Assembly (NCBI GenBank): GCA_046723645.1
Contig: JBKOUY010000090.1
Coordinates: 1 to 8,807, forward strand
DNA length: 8,807 bases
Reading direction: 5' to 3'
Source: DASQUK01 sp046723645
GTDB taxonomy: Bacteria; Actinomycetota; Acidimicrobiia; Acidimicrobiales; VFJN01
A program made the position numbers and the translations under genes. Position 1 is the first letter of the stretch; the number at the start of each line of letters is the position of its first letter. The notes beneath the pieces were generated by a model, which had not been told where the DNA came from, searched no databases, and was given only the letters and a program-made list of their open reading frames with translations. This document shows positions 1-6,268 of the stretch, piece by piece.

Positions 1-13
1 AGCGGCCGGGCCG

Positions 14-1162
14 TCAGCCCCAGAGCCGTTCCGACGCGATGGCGGCACCCTCGGACAGGGCGCGCAGCTTGCCCCAGGTGACGTCGGGATCGATCCCCTG
101 GGTTCCGACGTGGACGCTGAACCCGCAGTCGACGCCCGCCATCACCCGGTCGCGGCCGACCAGGTGTGCGTACCGCTCGATGCGCTGGGCGACGAGCTTG
201 GGGTGCTCGATGTAGTTGGACTGCGGCTCGATCACGCCCGGGCAGAGGACCTTGTCATCGGGCACGGCCGTGCCCTCGAACAGCGTCCATTCGTGGGCGT
301 GGCGCGGGTTGGCCGCCTCGAAGAGCACGGTCTGGGGCTTGGCCGTCCAGACCAGGTCGATGATGTCGGCCAGGTCGACGTCGCGATGGTGCGGGCCCGG
401 GTAGTTCCCCCAGCACACGTGCATGCGCAGCCGGTCGGCGGGGATGTTGCGGACGGCGTGGTTGAGCGCCTCGATGTTCAGGGCGAGCCGGCGACGGAAC
501 CCCGGGACGTCCAGGTCGGCGTAGGCCGAGTGCCGGCCCATCGCCAGGTCCGGGCAGTCGAGCTGCACCGCGGCCCCGGCGGCGGCGATGGCCTCGTACT
601 CGTACCGCATCGCCTCTGCGATGGCGAACAGGTACTCCTCGTCGGTGGCGTAGAACTCGTTTCCGAAGAACAGGGACACGACGCCGGGCGACGCGGCGCT
701 CGAGAACGTGCCGGCGATGGCCGAGCCGGCGACCGCCTTGCCCAGGTTCGCCATGTCCGTCGTGATCGCGTCGCGATCCCGGACCGAGATCTCGCCGTTG
801 CACGCCGGTGCCGTCCGCTTGCGCCGGCCCGGGTTGGCGGCGACCATCTCCGCGCTGCGCGGGTAGTCGACGAGGTCGGCGAAGAAGTAGTTCTGCACCG
901 ACTCGCCGCCGAAGCCGTCGAGGCGGTCCTTCACGTAGGTCGCATAGCTCGGCTTGGACATCTCGCCGTCGTTGACGATGGCCACCCCGGCATCGACCTG
1001 CCGGCCGACGACCTCCTGCACCGCCAACGCGATGCGGTCGGAGAGCGCGCCCTCGTCGACGGGAATGCCGTCGCCTTTCGCCCACATGATCTGGATCAGG
1101 TCGTCGGGCCGCGGCAGACTCCCCGTGTGGGTGGTAAGGACGCGTTCCTCACCGGTGCCCAT
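14..1162 (-). CDS. MetE-core (cobalamin-independent methionine synthase II-like) metalloenzyme
   Basis: This encodes 382 residues that fit a single catalytic TIM-barrel of the MetE/UROD superfamily. That is about half the length of full MetE and close to epoxyalkane:coenzyme M transferase-type proteins. Near the N-terminus is TTHTGSLPRP (residues 10-19), the family's opening motif. The expected zinc ligands are visible: H248 and C250 in MHVCWGNY, E282 in LFEAANP, and C346 in GVDCGFS. In the family the zinc activates a thiol substrate for alkylation. The methyl or alkyl donor and the thiol acceptor are not known here. There is no N-terminal MetE folate domain, so it is unlikely to be a complete methionine synthase. 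The start is supported by AAGGGAGA (plus-strand 1169-1176) six bases upstream of the ATG. It is divergent from the VOC gene, which suggests shared control. The family call is firm; the substrate is open. Confidence 0.85.
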   Translation of the reverse strand: MGTGEERVLTTHTGSLPRPDDLIQIMWAKGDGIPVDEGALSDRIALAVQEVVGRQVDAGVAIVNDGEMSKPSYATYVKDRLDGFGGESVQNYFFADLVDYPRSAEMVAANPGRRKRTAPACNGEISVRDRDAITTDMANLGKAVAGSAIAGTFSSAASPGVVSLFFGNEFYATDEEYLFAIAEAMRYEYEAIAAAGAAVQLDCPDLAMGRHSAYADLDVPGFRRRLALNIEALNHAVRNIPADRLRMHVCWGNYPGPHHRDVDLADIIDLVWTAKPQTVLFEAANPRHAHEWTLFEGTAVPDDKVLCPGVIEPQSNYIEHPKLVAQRIERYAHLVGRDRVMAGVDCGFSVHVGTQGIDPDVTWGKLRALSEGAAIASERLWG

Positions 1163-1218
1163 GGAAAGTCTCCCTTCGGGCGTCGTCGACCCGACTGCCA
1201 GCCCTGACCGTTCTCCGG

Positions 1219-1239
1219 TAGGCTGTCCGTCCAGTGGAC
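1219..1239 (+). promoter_or_regulatory. Candidate -10 element plus palindrome in divergent promoter region
   Basis: The 109-bp gap between the divergent MetE-like and VOC genes contains TAGGCT (1219-1224), which fits the actinobacterial TAnnnT -10 pattern. It is followed by the perfect palindrome GTCCA-G-TGGAC (1229-1239), which would lie at or just after the expected transcription start. That is a good position for an operator repressing the VOC/hydrolase pair. I see no convincing -35 at the right spacing. The palindrome is visible in the sequence; its regulatory role is inferred. Confidence 0.35.
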
Positions 1240-1256
1240 ACTAGTCGAGGCATTCC

Positions 1257-1269
1257 GAGGAGGGAGGGG
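1257..1269 (+). promoter_or_regulatory. Ribosome binding site of the VOC gene
   Basis: A purine run, GAGGAGGGAGGGG, contains GGAGG (1259-1263) eight bases before a GTG codon at 1272. It is what selects this GTG as the start, because no in-frame ATG lies near it. Confidence 0.8.
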
Positions 1270-1271
1270 CC

Positions 1272-1808
1272 GTGACCGACACGCAGAAGCTTCCCAGCAG
1301 GTTGCACCACAACGCGTACGTCACGAAGGACCAGGAGGCGACGAGGGCGTTCTACGAGGACCTCATCGGGCTCCCCCTGATCGCCACGTGGTCGGAGGCC
1401 GACGAGCTGTTCGGCGCGCAGCGGGTGTACTGCCACACGTTCTTCGGGCTCGGCGACGGCGGGGCGCTGGCGTTCTTCCAGTTCGCGAACACCGAGGACC
1501 AGGAGCTGTTCGACCCCGACCTGACCCCCTCGCCGTTCCGTCACATCGCCCTCAAGGTGACGCCCGAGCTGCAACAGGAGATCCACGACCGCCTGACGGC
1601 GGCCGGCTGGAAGCCGGACGGCACCTACGTCCTCGAGCACGGTTACTGCCGGTCGCTTTACACCGAGGACCCGAACGGTCTGCTCCTCGAGTTCACCGTG
1701 GACGTGCCGACCGTCGACGCGATCGCGGCCGAGCGGCGTGCCGATGCCCACGAGACGTTGAAGCGGTGGCTGGGGGGCGACCACACGAGCAACAACGTCT
1801 ATCGGTAG
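1272..1808 (+). CDS. VOC-superfamily metalloenzyme (glyoxalase / extradiol dioxygenase-like)
   Basis: This 178-residue protein has the two beta-alpha-beta-beta-beta modules of the vicinal oxygen chelate fold. Module one opens with LHHNAYVTKD (residues 11-20), and module two with FRHIALKV (89-96) and ends with DPNGLLLEF (133-141). Candidate metal ligands are H12 or H13, H91 and E140, a 2-His-1-carboxylate arrangement as in extradiol dioxygenases. The region around ALAFFQF (66-72) is where glyoxalases place a fourth ligand. Length fits a small single-domain-pair VOC enzyme. The polar C-terminal tail (about 145-178) lies outside the core fold. A GTG start with a strong GGAGG is used. The hydrolase gene follows within 17 bases, so the two are very probably co-transcribed. 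It could be a ring-cleaving dioxygenase, an isomerase or a lyase; the sequence alone does not decide. Confidence 0.85.
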   Translation: MTDTQKLPSRLHHNAYVTKDQEATRAFYEDLIGLPLIATWSEADELFGAQRVYCHTFFGLGDGGALAFFQFANTEDQELFDPDLTPSPFRHIALKVTPELQQEIHDRLTAAGWKPDGTYVLEHGYCRSLYTEDPNGLLLEFTVDVPTVDAIAAERRADAHETLKRWLGGDHTSNNVYR

Positions 1809-1825
1809 TGCCCCACCGGGTGTCG

Positions 1826-2524
1826 ATGAGTGGGTCGCGTGCCTCGACGGTGCTGCTCGTCCACGGTGCCCACCTGGCGGGGTGGTGCTGGCTCCTCGTG
1901 ATCGACCGACTCGCACGGCTCGGGATCGAGTCCCACGCCATCGACCTCCCGCTCACCGGGTATGTGGACGACGTCGAGTGCGTGCGGGCCGCCATCGATG
2001 CGGCGCGGGCGCGGCACGGGGCGGTCCACGTGGTGTGTCACAGCTACGCCGGGCTTCCGGTGGCGGAGGCCGGCCACGCCGCCGCCCACCTCACGTTCGT
2101 CGCCGGCCGCCTCCCGATCGCCGGTGAGTCGCCGGGGGCCCAGACGTCCCGTTGGCAGTTCCCGGAGTTCCAGGCGTGCATGCAGCCGGGCGACGACGGC
2201 GTCGTGCGCTTGTCGGCGGATGCGGGCCCGTACTTCTTCCACCGGAGCGCGCCCGGCCTCGCCGAGTACGCGATGGATCGCCTGCGCCCGATGACCAGCA
2301 CGGTGCCGGCCGCAGCGCTGGCAGACCCCGCGTGGACGGTCGTGCCGAGCTCGTACGTCGTGTGCGCCGACGACCGCGCCGTCCGGCCCGACGCCCAGCG
2401 CGAGCGGGCGGCGCTGGTCGCCACATCGGTGGAGTTGGACACCGACCATTCGCCGTTCTTCAGCGGCGCGGACGCGCTGGCCGGCTTCATCGGGGACCGG
2501 CACCGGGAGATGGCCGCCTCGTGA
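1826..2524 (+). CDS. Alpha/beta hydrolase (plant methylesterase / hydroxynitrile lyase-like subfamily)
   Basis: A 232-residue single-domain alpha/beta hydrolase. VLLVHGAHLAGWCW (residues 9-22) is the oxyanion-loop motif of the HNL/methylesterase-like group. The nucleophile elbow is CHSYAG (71-76) with S73; the usual first glycine is replaced by cysteine. D183 in VCADDRAV and H208 in DTDHSPF complete a catalytic triad. The middle section (about 128-160) is a short lid. No signal peptide is seen, so it is cytoplasmic; it probably hydrolyses a small ester or C-C bond. The start is uncertain: ATG 1826 is chosen because homologues begin a few residues before the first strand, but in-frame GTGs exist at 1820 and at 1808, the latter overlapping the VOC stop as TAGTG. 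No good Shine-Dalgarno precedes any of them, so translation is probably coupled to the VOC gene. It converges on the IclR gene with 17 bases between. Confidence 0.85.
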   Translation: MSGSRASTVLLVHGAHLAGWCWLLVIDRLARLGIESHAIDLPLTGYVDDVECVRAAIDAARARHGAVHVVCHSYAGLPVAEAGHAAAHLTFVAGRLPIAGESPGAQTSRWQFPEFQACMQPGDDGVVRLSADAGPYFFHRSAPGLAEYAMDRLRPMTSTVPAAALADPAWTVVPSSYVVCADDRAVRPDAQRERAALVATSVELDTDHSPFFSGADALAGFIGDRHREMAAS

Positions 2525-2541
2525 GCGGCCGGGCGTCGCGC

Positions 2542-3348
2542 CTACGTGGGGGCCAGGGGATCGGGCACCGGCAGGCTGGCGAGGTTCGCCCACTCCCGGG
2601 TGATGGCGGCGGCCGTGGAGAGGAGCAGCGGCAGGTGCCGGCGCCTGAGCTCGGCGACCGAGGTCTCCGCGGCGTGCACCGTCACGTTGACGGCGGCCAC
2701 GGTCCTGCCCGACGCGTCCCTGACCGGTGCGGCGATCGACCGGATCCCGAGCGACAGCCGCTGGTCGGAGAGCGCCCAGCCCCGCTTCCGCACGGCCGCG
2801 AGCTCGTGCTCCAGGTCGCGCCGCGAGGGTGCGATGCGTGGGATGATCCCCGACTGCGAGGGGATCTTGAGCCCCCGGAGGAGCTCCGCCCGCGGCAGGC
2901 TCGCCAGCAGGACGTGGCCCATCGACGTGGCGACGGCGGGGAAGCGCGTGCCGATGTGGACCGAGAGGGCGATGATTTTCGGCACCGGCACCCGCGCGAC
3001 GTACACGATGTCGCTGCCGTCGAGCTGCGACATCGAGCTCGATTCGCCGGTCTGCGCCACGAGGGCCTCGAGGTGGGGACGCGCCAACTCCCAGATGCCC
3101 AGCGCGGCGATGTACCCGGTCCCGAGCTCGAGCACCTTGGTCGTGAGGGTGTACAGCCCGTCGTTCGACCGCACGTACCCGAGCTTCTCGAGCGTCATCA
3201 ACAGCCGCCTGGCCGTGGGCCGCGGCAGGGCCGTGCGCGCAGCGGCGTCGCTCACCGACAGCGTCGTGGCGGTCGGGCTGAACGCCGTGATGATCGCAAG
3301 ACCGCGGGCCAGGGCCTCGACGAAATCGGAGCTCGATTGCCGCGGCAT
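2542..3348 (-). CDS. IclR-family transcriptional regulator
   Basis: A 268-residue regulator with the two IclR domains. An N-terminal winged helix-turn-helix spans about 8-72, with the recognition helix in PRPTARRLLMTLEKLGYV (42-59) and a wing at DGLYTLTTKVLELG. A C-terminal effector domain spans about 80-255, including the ligand-pocket segment SMGHVLLAS (142-150) and the conserved late block GIRSIAAPVRDASGRTVAAV (201-220). The overall form resembles the PcaR/PobR type, which control aromatic or organic acid catabolism. The start at 3348 is preferred over an ATG three codons upstream (3357), because GGGAGG sits nine bases before 3348 but abuts 3357. It is divergent from the CoA-transferase gene, so it most likely controls that operon, perhaps also the VOC/hydrolase pair. 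Whether it acts as activator or repressor cannot be told. Confidence 0.9.
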   Translation of the reverse strand: MPRQSSSDFVEALARGLAIITAFSPTATTLSVSDAAARTALPRPTARRLLMTLEKLGYVRSNDGLYTLTTKVLELGTGYIAALGIWELARPHLEALVAQTGESSSMSQLDGSDIVYVARVPVPKIIALSVHIGTRFPAVATSMGHVLLASLPRAELLRGLKIPSQSGIIPRIAPSRRDLEHELAAVRKRGWALSDQRLSLGIRSIAAPVRDASGRTVAAVNVTVHAAETSVAELRRRHLPLLLSTAAAITREWANLASLPVPDPLAPT

Positions 3349-3357
3349 GCGGCGCAT

Positions 3358-3363
3358 CCTCCC
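3358..3363 (-). promoter_or_regulatory. Ribosome binding site deciding the IclR start
   Basis: On the minus strand GGGAGG lies nine bases before the ATG at 3348 and directly abuts the in-frame ATG at 3357. This spacing favours 3348 as the true start. Confidence 0.6.
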
Positions 3364-3428
3364 ACGCCCGCTACCCCCCACCAAGCACCCCGCGTGCGCC
3401 GATCGACCGTGAAGGGACGCCGAAGGCC
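3364..3428. promoter_or_regulatory. Divergent IclR / CoA-transferase control region
   Basis: Only 80 bases separate the two divergent start codons, so both promoters and any IclR operator must be compact or overlap. GAAGGGA (3411-3417) is the likely ribosome binding site of the CoA-transferase, eleven bases before its ATG. The only inverted repeat I can see is a weak GCAC-5-GTGC (3385-3397). No clear -10 or -35 is visible on either strand. The region is called from gene arrangement, not from a recognised motif. Confidence 0.45.
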
Positions 3429-4616
3429 ATGACCCAGGACCCACCGACCGAGCAATCCCGCGGCCCGCTCGACGGCCTGCTCGTCGCCGACATGTCGCGC
3501 GTCCTCGCCGGCCCCTACTGCTCGATGCTCCTCGGCGACATGGGTGCCACCGTCATCAAGGTGGAGGGCCCCGCCGGGGACGACACTCGCACCTGGGTGC
3601 CGCCCGAGAAGGACGGCGTGGCCACGTACTACCTGTCGATCGGGCGCAACAAGCGGTCGGTCGTGCTCGACTTCCGCGACCCGGACGACCGGGCGCTGGC
3701 GGCGGAGCTGCTGCGGCGTGCCGACATCGCGATCGAGAACTTCCGGCCGGGGTCGCTCCGGAAGTTCGGGCTCGACTACCAGACGGCGGCCGAGCTCAAC
3801 CCGGGCCTGGTCTACCTCTCGATCACCGGCTTCGGCACGGCGGAGGGCGCGTGGCTGCCGGGCTACGACCTGATCGTCCAGGCGGTGTCCGGGCTGATGA
3901 GCCTGACCGGCGACCCCGACGGCCCGGCCTACCGCGCCGGGATCTCGGTGTTCGACGTGATGGCCGGACTGCACGGGCTCATCGGCGTCCTGGCTGCGCT
4001 CCGCCAGCGGAGCGAGACCGGGCGCGGTCAGCACGTGGAGGTCAACCTGCTGTCATCGGCGATGTCGGGGCTCGTCAACCAGACCGGGGCGTACACCGCC
4101 GCCGGCGTGGTGCCGATGCGGATGGGCAACGCCCACCCGAGCCTGTTCCCCTACGAGACAATGCCCACCGCCGACCGCGACATGATCATCGCCGCCGGCA
4201 ACGACCGGCAGTTCCGATCGCTCTGCGAGGTGCTCGGGATACCCGACGTGCCGGACGACCCGAGGTTCGGCTCCAACGCCGACCGCACGCGCAACCGCGA
4301 GCAGCTTCGGCCGCTGCTGGTGGACGCGCTCACGGAGTGGAACGCCGACGACCTGTTCCTGGCGCTGAACAAGGCGGGCGTTCCGTGCGGTCCCATCAAC
4401 ACCATCGGCGAGGGCGTCGAGCTCGCCGAGTCGCTCGGCTTGGCGCCCCGCGTCAAGCTCGGCACGGACGGGCGAGCGGTCACGCTGGTGCGCAACCCGA
4501 TCGGCTTCAGCGACGCCCGCCTGCGCTACGACCTGCCTCCGCCCGAGCTCGGCGAGCAAAGCGACGAGATCAGGGCCTGGCTGCGCGGCGGTGACGAGCA
4601 GCGGGACGCGGTATGA
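3429..4616 (+). CDS. CaiB/BaiF (family III) CoA-transferase
   Basis: A 395-residue protein of normal family length. It starts with the CoA-binding Rossmann segment LLVADMSRVLAGPYC (residues 17-31) followed by LGDMGATVIKVE. NFRPG (from N104) and GYDLIVQAVSGLMSLTG (from G145) are family signatures. D176 in ISVFDVMAG aligns with the nucleophilic aspartate that carries the acyl-enzyme intermediate in formyl-CoA transferase. The enzyme moves CoA from a donor thioester (often succinyl-CoA) to a carboxylic acid; the acceptor here is unknown. It acts in the cytoplasm, usually as an interlocked dimer. Its last codon and stop overlap the next gene's start as ATGA, so the two are translationally coupled and probably act in sequence. 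The divergent IclR gene is the likely regulator. Confidence 0.93.
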   Translation: MTQDPPTEQSRGPLDGLLVADMSRVLAGPYCSMLLGDMGATVIKVEGPAGDDTRTWVPPEKDGVATYYLSIGRNKRSVVLDFRDPDDRALAAELLRRADIAIENFRPGSLRKFGLDYQTAAELNPGLVYLSITGFGTAEGAWLPGYDLIVQAVSGLMSLTGDPDGPAYRAGISVFDVMAGLHGLIGVLAALRQRSETGRGQHVEVNLLSSAMSGLVNQTGAYTAAGVVPMRMGNAHPSLFPYETMPTADRDMIIAAGNDRQFRSLCEVLGIPDVPDDPRFGSNADRTRNREQLRPLLVDALTEWNADDLFLALNKAGVPCGPINTIGEGVELAESLGLAPRVKLGTDGRAVTLVRNPIGFSDARLRYDLPPPELGEQSDEIRAWLRGGDEQRDAV

Positions 4617-5401
4617 CGGGCGGGGACGGGGCGTCGTACCGGACGGGCATCGGCACCTCCTCGGCCGACACGATCACCCTGCTCGGGCACGACCTAGCGC
4701 ACGAGCTGATCGGCCAGGTCAGCTTCGGTGAGCTGGCATTCTGGCTGGTGGCCAAGCGCCGCCCAACGCCGGCGCAGCTGGCGATGTTCGAGGCGGTCCT
4801 GGTGGCGCTCGCCGATCACGGGTTCACGCCCACCGCGATCGCCGCCCGGCTGACCTACACCAGCGCACCGGAGGCGTTGCAGGGCGCGGTGGCTGCGGGC
4901 CTGCTCGGCGGTGGTTCACGGTTTCTCGGCGTCACCGAGGACTCGGCCCGCTTCCTGGCGGACAGCCTGGCGGAGCGCTCGCCGCGACCCCGGGACGAGG
5001 CGGGCTGGGACGAGCTGGCCGAAGCGGTCGTGGCACAGCGCAAGGAGGCGGGCCGGTTCGTCCCCGGGCTGGGGCACCCCGTCCACAAGGTGGAGGACCC
5101 GCGCACGCCGGTCCTGTTCGAGCTGGCGCGACGGCACGGCACGTTCGGGGACCATCTGGCGCTGTTCGCGGCGATCGGCCGGGTTCATCCGGTGATTCTG
5201 GGCAGGACGCTCCCGCTGAACGGTGCCGGTGCGTGCGGGGCAGTGCTCGCCGACCTCGACCTCCCCGTCTCGGTCATGCGTGGCTTCGCACTCCTGGCCC
5301 GGTGCGCCGGCATCCTGGGCCACCTGGCGGAGGAGCAGGCCGATCCGATCGGTACCGACATCTATCTGAGCGTCGACCGCAACATCGACTATCGCCCGTA
5401 A
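4613..5401 (+). CDS. Citryl-CoA lyase-type, short citrate-synthase-fold protein
   Basis: A 262-residue protein, much shorter than citrate synthase (about 430) and similar to the lyase domain of ATP-citrate lyase. GLGHPVHKVEDPR (residues 152-164) is the conserved block carrying the catalytic histidine, here H155. ALQGAVAAGLLGGGSRF (88-104) replaces the His-Gly-Gly-Ala-Asn block of citrate synthase, as in citryl-CoA lyases. RCAGILGHLAEEQ (230-242) is the conserved late helix. Where the family has Asn-Val-Asp (catalytic Asp), this protein reads LNGAGACGA (202-210), so the aspartate seems absent. Tight ATGA coupling to the CoA-transferase suggests it cleaves, or forms, a hydroxyacyl-CoA made by that enzyme, giving an acyl-CoA and an oxoacid. 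Citryl-CoA itself is not proven as substrate. The gene ends in the first copy of a 53-bp tandem repeat, so the natural C-terminus may have been altered. Confidence 0.75.
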   Translation: MTGGDGASYRTGIGTSSADTITLLGHDLAHELIGQVSFGELAFWLVAKRRPTPAQLAMFEAVLVALADHGFTPTAIAARLTYTSAPEALQGAVAAGLLGGGSRFLGVTEDSARFLADSLAERSPRPRDEAGWDELAEAVVAQRKEAGRFVPGLGHPVHKVEDPRTPVLFELARRHGTFGDHLALFAAIGRVHPVILGRTLPLNGAGACGAVLADLDLPVSVMRGFALLARCAGILGHLAEEQADPIGTDIYLSVDRNIDYRP

Positions 5402-5456
5402 CGGCTATCGACATCTATCTGAACGGCGACCGCAACATCGATTTTCGGCCGTGGCG
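5351..5456 (+). repeat. Diverged 53-bp tandem duplication at the end of the lyase gene
   Basis: Bases 5351-5403 and 5404-5456 are adjacent direct copies with about 44 of 53 positions identical; the core 5356-5399 matches in 39 of 44. Copy one encodes DIYLSVDRNIDYRP and the lyase stop. Copy two, in a different frame because 53 is not a multiple of three, would encode DIYLNGDRNIDFRPW and run on to a TAG at 5485-5487, ending WRQPVDLSTLW. In copy two the position of the stop codon is TGG. The duplication is directly visible. Which copy is the ancestral gene end, or whether a frameshift separates them, is inference. Confidence 0.85.
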
Positions 5457-5484
5457 GCAACCCGTCGATCTGTCCACGCTGTGG

Positions 5485-5537
5485 TAGCTTGACCGCCTGT
5501 CGGACACTGAGCCGACGTGAACGGGGCGAAGAGGGGG
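5485..5537 (+). promoter_or_regulatory. Candidate -10 and ribosome binding site of the membrane protein gene
   Basis: TAGCTT (5485-5490) fits a TAnnnT -10 box and overlaps the stop of the remnant tail of the duplicated lyase end. GAGGGGG (5531-5537), five bases before the ATG at 5543, is the ribosome binding site. The 141-bp gap from the lyase stop, together with these elements, suggests the membrane gene can be transcribed on its own. Read-through from the upstream operon is equally possible because no terminator hairpin is visible between them. Confidence 0.35.
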
Positions 5538-5542
5538 AACAC

Positions 5543-6133
5543 ATGGCAGCTCCGACTTATACGACCACCCAGAGCGACCAAACCGTCGCCGAGCCGGCGC
5601 GGGTTGGCATCGCCGAGGCCTCCGCCTGGTGGTACGACTGGGTGAACCGGTACCGCGTGGGCGCGGCCGCCCTGGTCGGCGTGATCTCCACGCAGATCGC
5701 CACCTATTTCGGCTACGTCTTCCCGGCGTTCGGGCTCCCGAGGCTCCCGTGGCCGGCCTACAACGGCCTCCTTGGGACACCGGCGGAGGGCTTCGACACG
5801 GCCAGCGCCTACTTCGTGGGCCAGTCGATCCACTTCGTGAACGGGATCGTCTTCACGATCCTCTACGCCGTGCTGGCGCTGCACGTATTGCCCTTCCGCA
5901 ACACGCATGGGGGCAACATCCTGAAGGGCCTCCTGTACAGCGTCGTGCTGACGGTCATCAGCGTCGGGGTCCTGGTGCCCTACGCGTACGTGCCCAAGCA
6001 GGGCTACGGCCTGTTCCTCTTCGACGGGCCCGACGGTTGGAAGCTGCCGTTCGCCGTGCTGCTGTGGCACCTGATCTGGGGCTTCTTCATCGGCGTGCTG
6101 TACCAACTCCGGGCGACCGCCCGCAGGGTCTAG
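5543..6133 (+). CDS. Four-helix integral membrane protein of unknown function
   Basis: I do not recognise this 196-residue protein. After a polar N-terminus (about 1-38) there are four predicted membrane segments at about 39-62, 92-115, 126-149 and 168-189. Helices two and four carry the same spaced signature: H97-x3-G101-x5-L107-Y108 and H176-x3-G180-x5-L186-Y187. This suggests an internal duplication of a two-helix unit. A loop at 63-90 is rich in Pro and Gly. The C-terminus is short and basic (RATARRV), which favours a cytoplasmic end. Buried histidines and the Gly-rich faces could bind a ligand or pack helices, but no function can be assigned. The ATG is supported by GAGGGGG five bases upstream. 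Two strong hairpins follow the gene, so it is probably the last gene of its transcript. Confidence 0.8.
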   Translation: MAAPTYTTTQSDQTVAEPARVGIAEASAWWYDWVNRYRVGAAALVGVISTQIATYFGYVFPAFGLPRLPWPAYNGLLGTPAEGFDTASAYFVGQSIHFVNGIVFTILYAVLALHVLPFRNTHGGNILKGLLYSVVLTVISVGVLVPYAYVPKQGYGLFLFDGPDGWKLPFAVLLWHLIWGFFIGVLYQLRATARRV

Positions 6134-6157
6134 CCGAGCTCTCGAGGTTCGAGGCGT

Positions 6158-6236
6158 CTCCTCGGCCGGGCGTTACGGCCGGGGAGCGGCCGCCCCCGAT
6201 CGCGCACGCCGCCGGGTTCGGGCCGGCGGCGTGCGC
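6158..6236 (+). terminator. Two GC-rich hairpins, likely factor-independent terminator region
   Basis: Hairpin one pairs 6158-6168 with 6176-6186 (11 pairs, one G-T) around a 7-base loop. Hairpin two pairs 6202-6215 with 6223-6236 in a perfect 14-bp stem around the 7-base loop GTTCGGG. No U-run follows, as is common for high-GC actinobacterial terminators. They lie between the end of the four-helix membrane gene and the start of the channel-like gene, so they probably separate the two transcripts. The stems are visible in the sequence; termination is inferred. Confidence 0.65.
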
Positions 6237-6268
6237 TCGCGCCCGGAGGGCCCGGCGCCACCCGTCGA

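Noticed and set aside
3..13. CGGCC-G-GGCCG inverted repeat after the MetE-like gene as a terminator
   Set aside because: The one-base centre leaves no room for a stable loop and the window ends there, so it cannot be judged.
110..1207. Long plus-strand open frame opposite the MetE-like gene
   Set aside because: Its translation is Arg/Val/Asp-rich with no family motif, while the minus-strand frame has a clear catalytic family pattern and a ribosome binding site. Long antisense frames are expected in DNA this GC-rich.
1149..2593. Minus-strand open frames across the VOC and hydrolase genes
   Set aside because: Low-complexity Arg/Pro/Gly composition with no motifs. They oppose well-supported genes on the plus strand.
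3349..3444. Longer IclR start reaching into the CoA-transferase gene
   Set aside because: It would add low-complexity residues and overlap the divergent gene's start; the GGGAGG-to-ATG spacing supports 3348.
5402..5487. Separate small gene encoded by the second copy of the duplication
   Set aside because: It has no start codon of its own with a ribosome binding site; it is better explained as a remnant tail.
5489..5494. TTGACC as a -35 box for the four-helix membrane gene
   Set aside because: No -10-like sequence lies 16-18 bases downstream; the stretch there is GC-rich.
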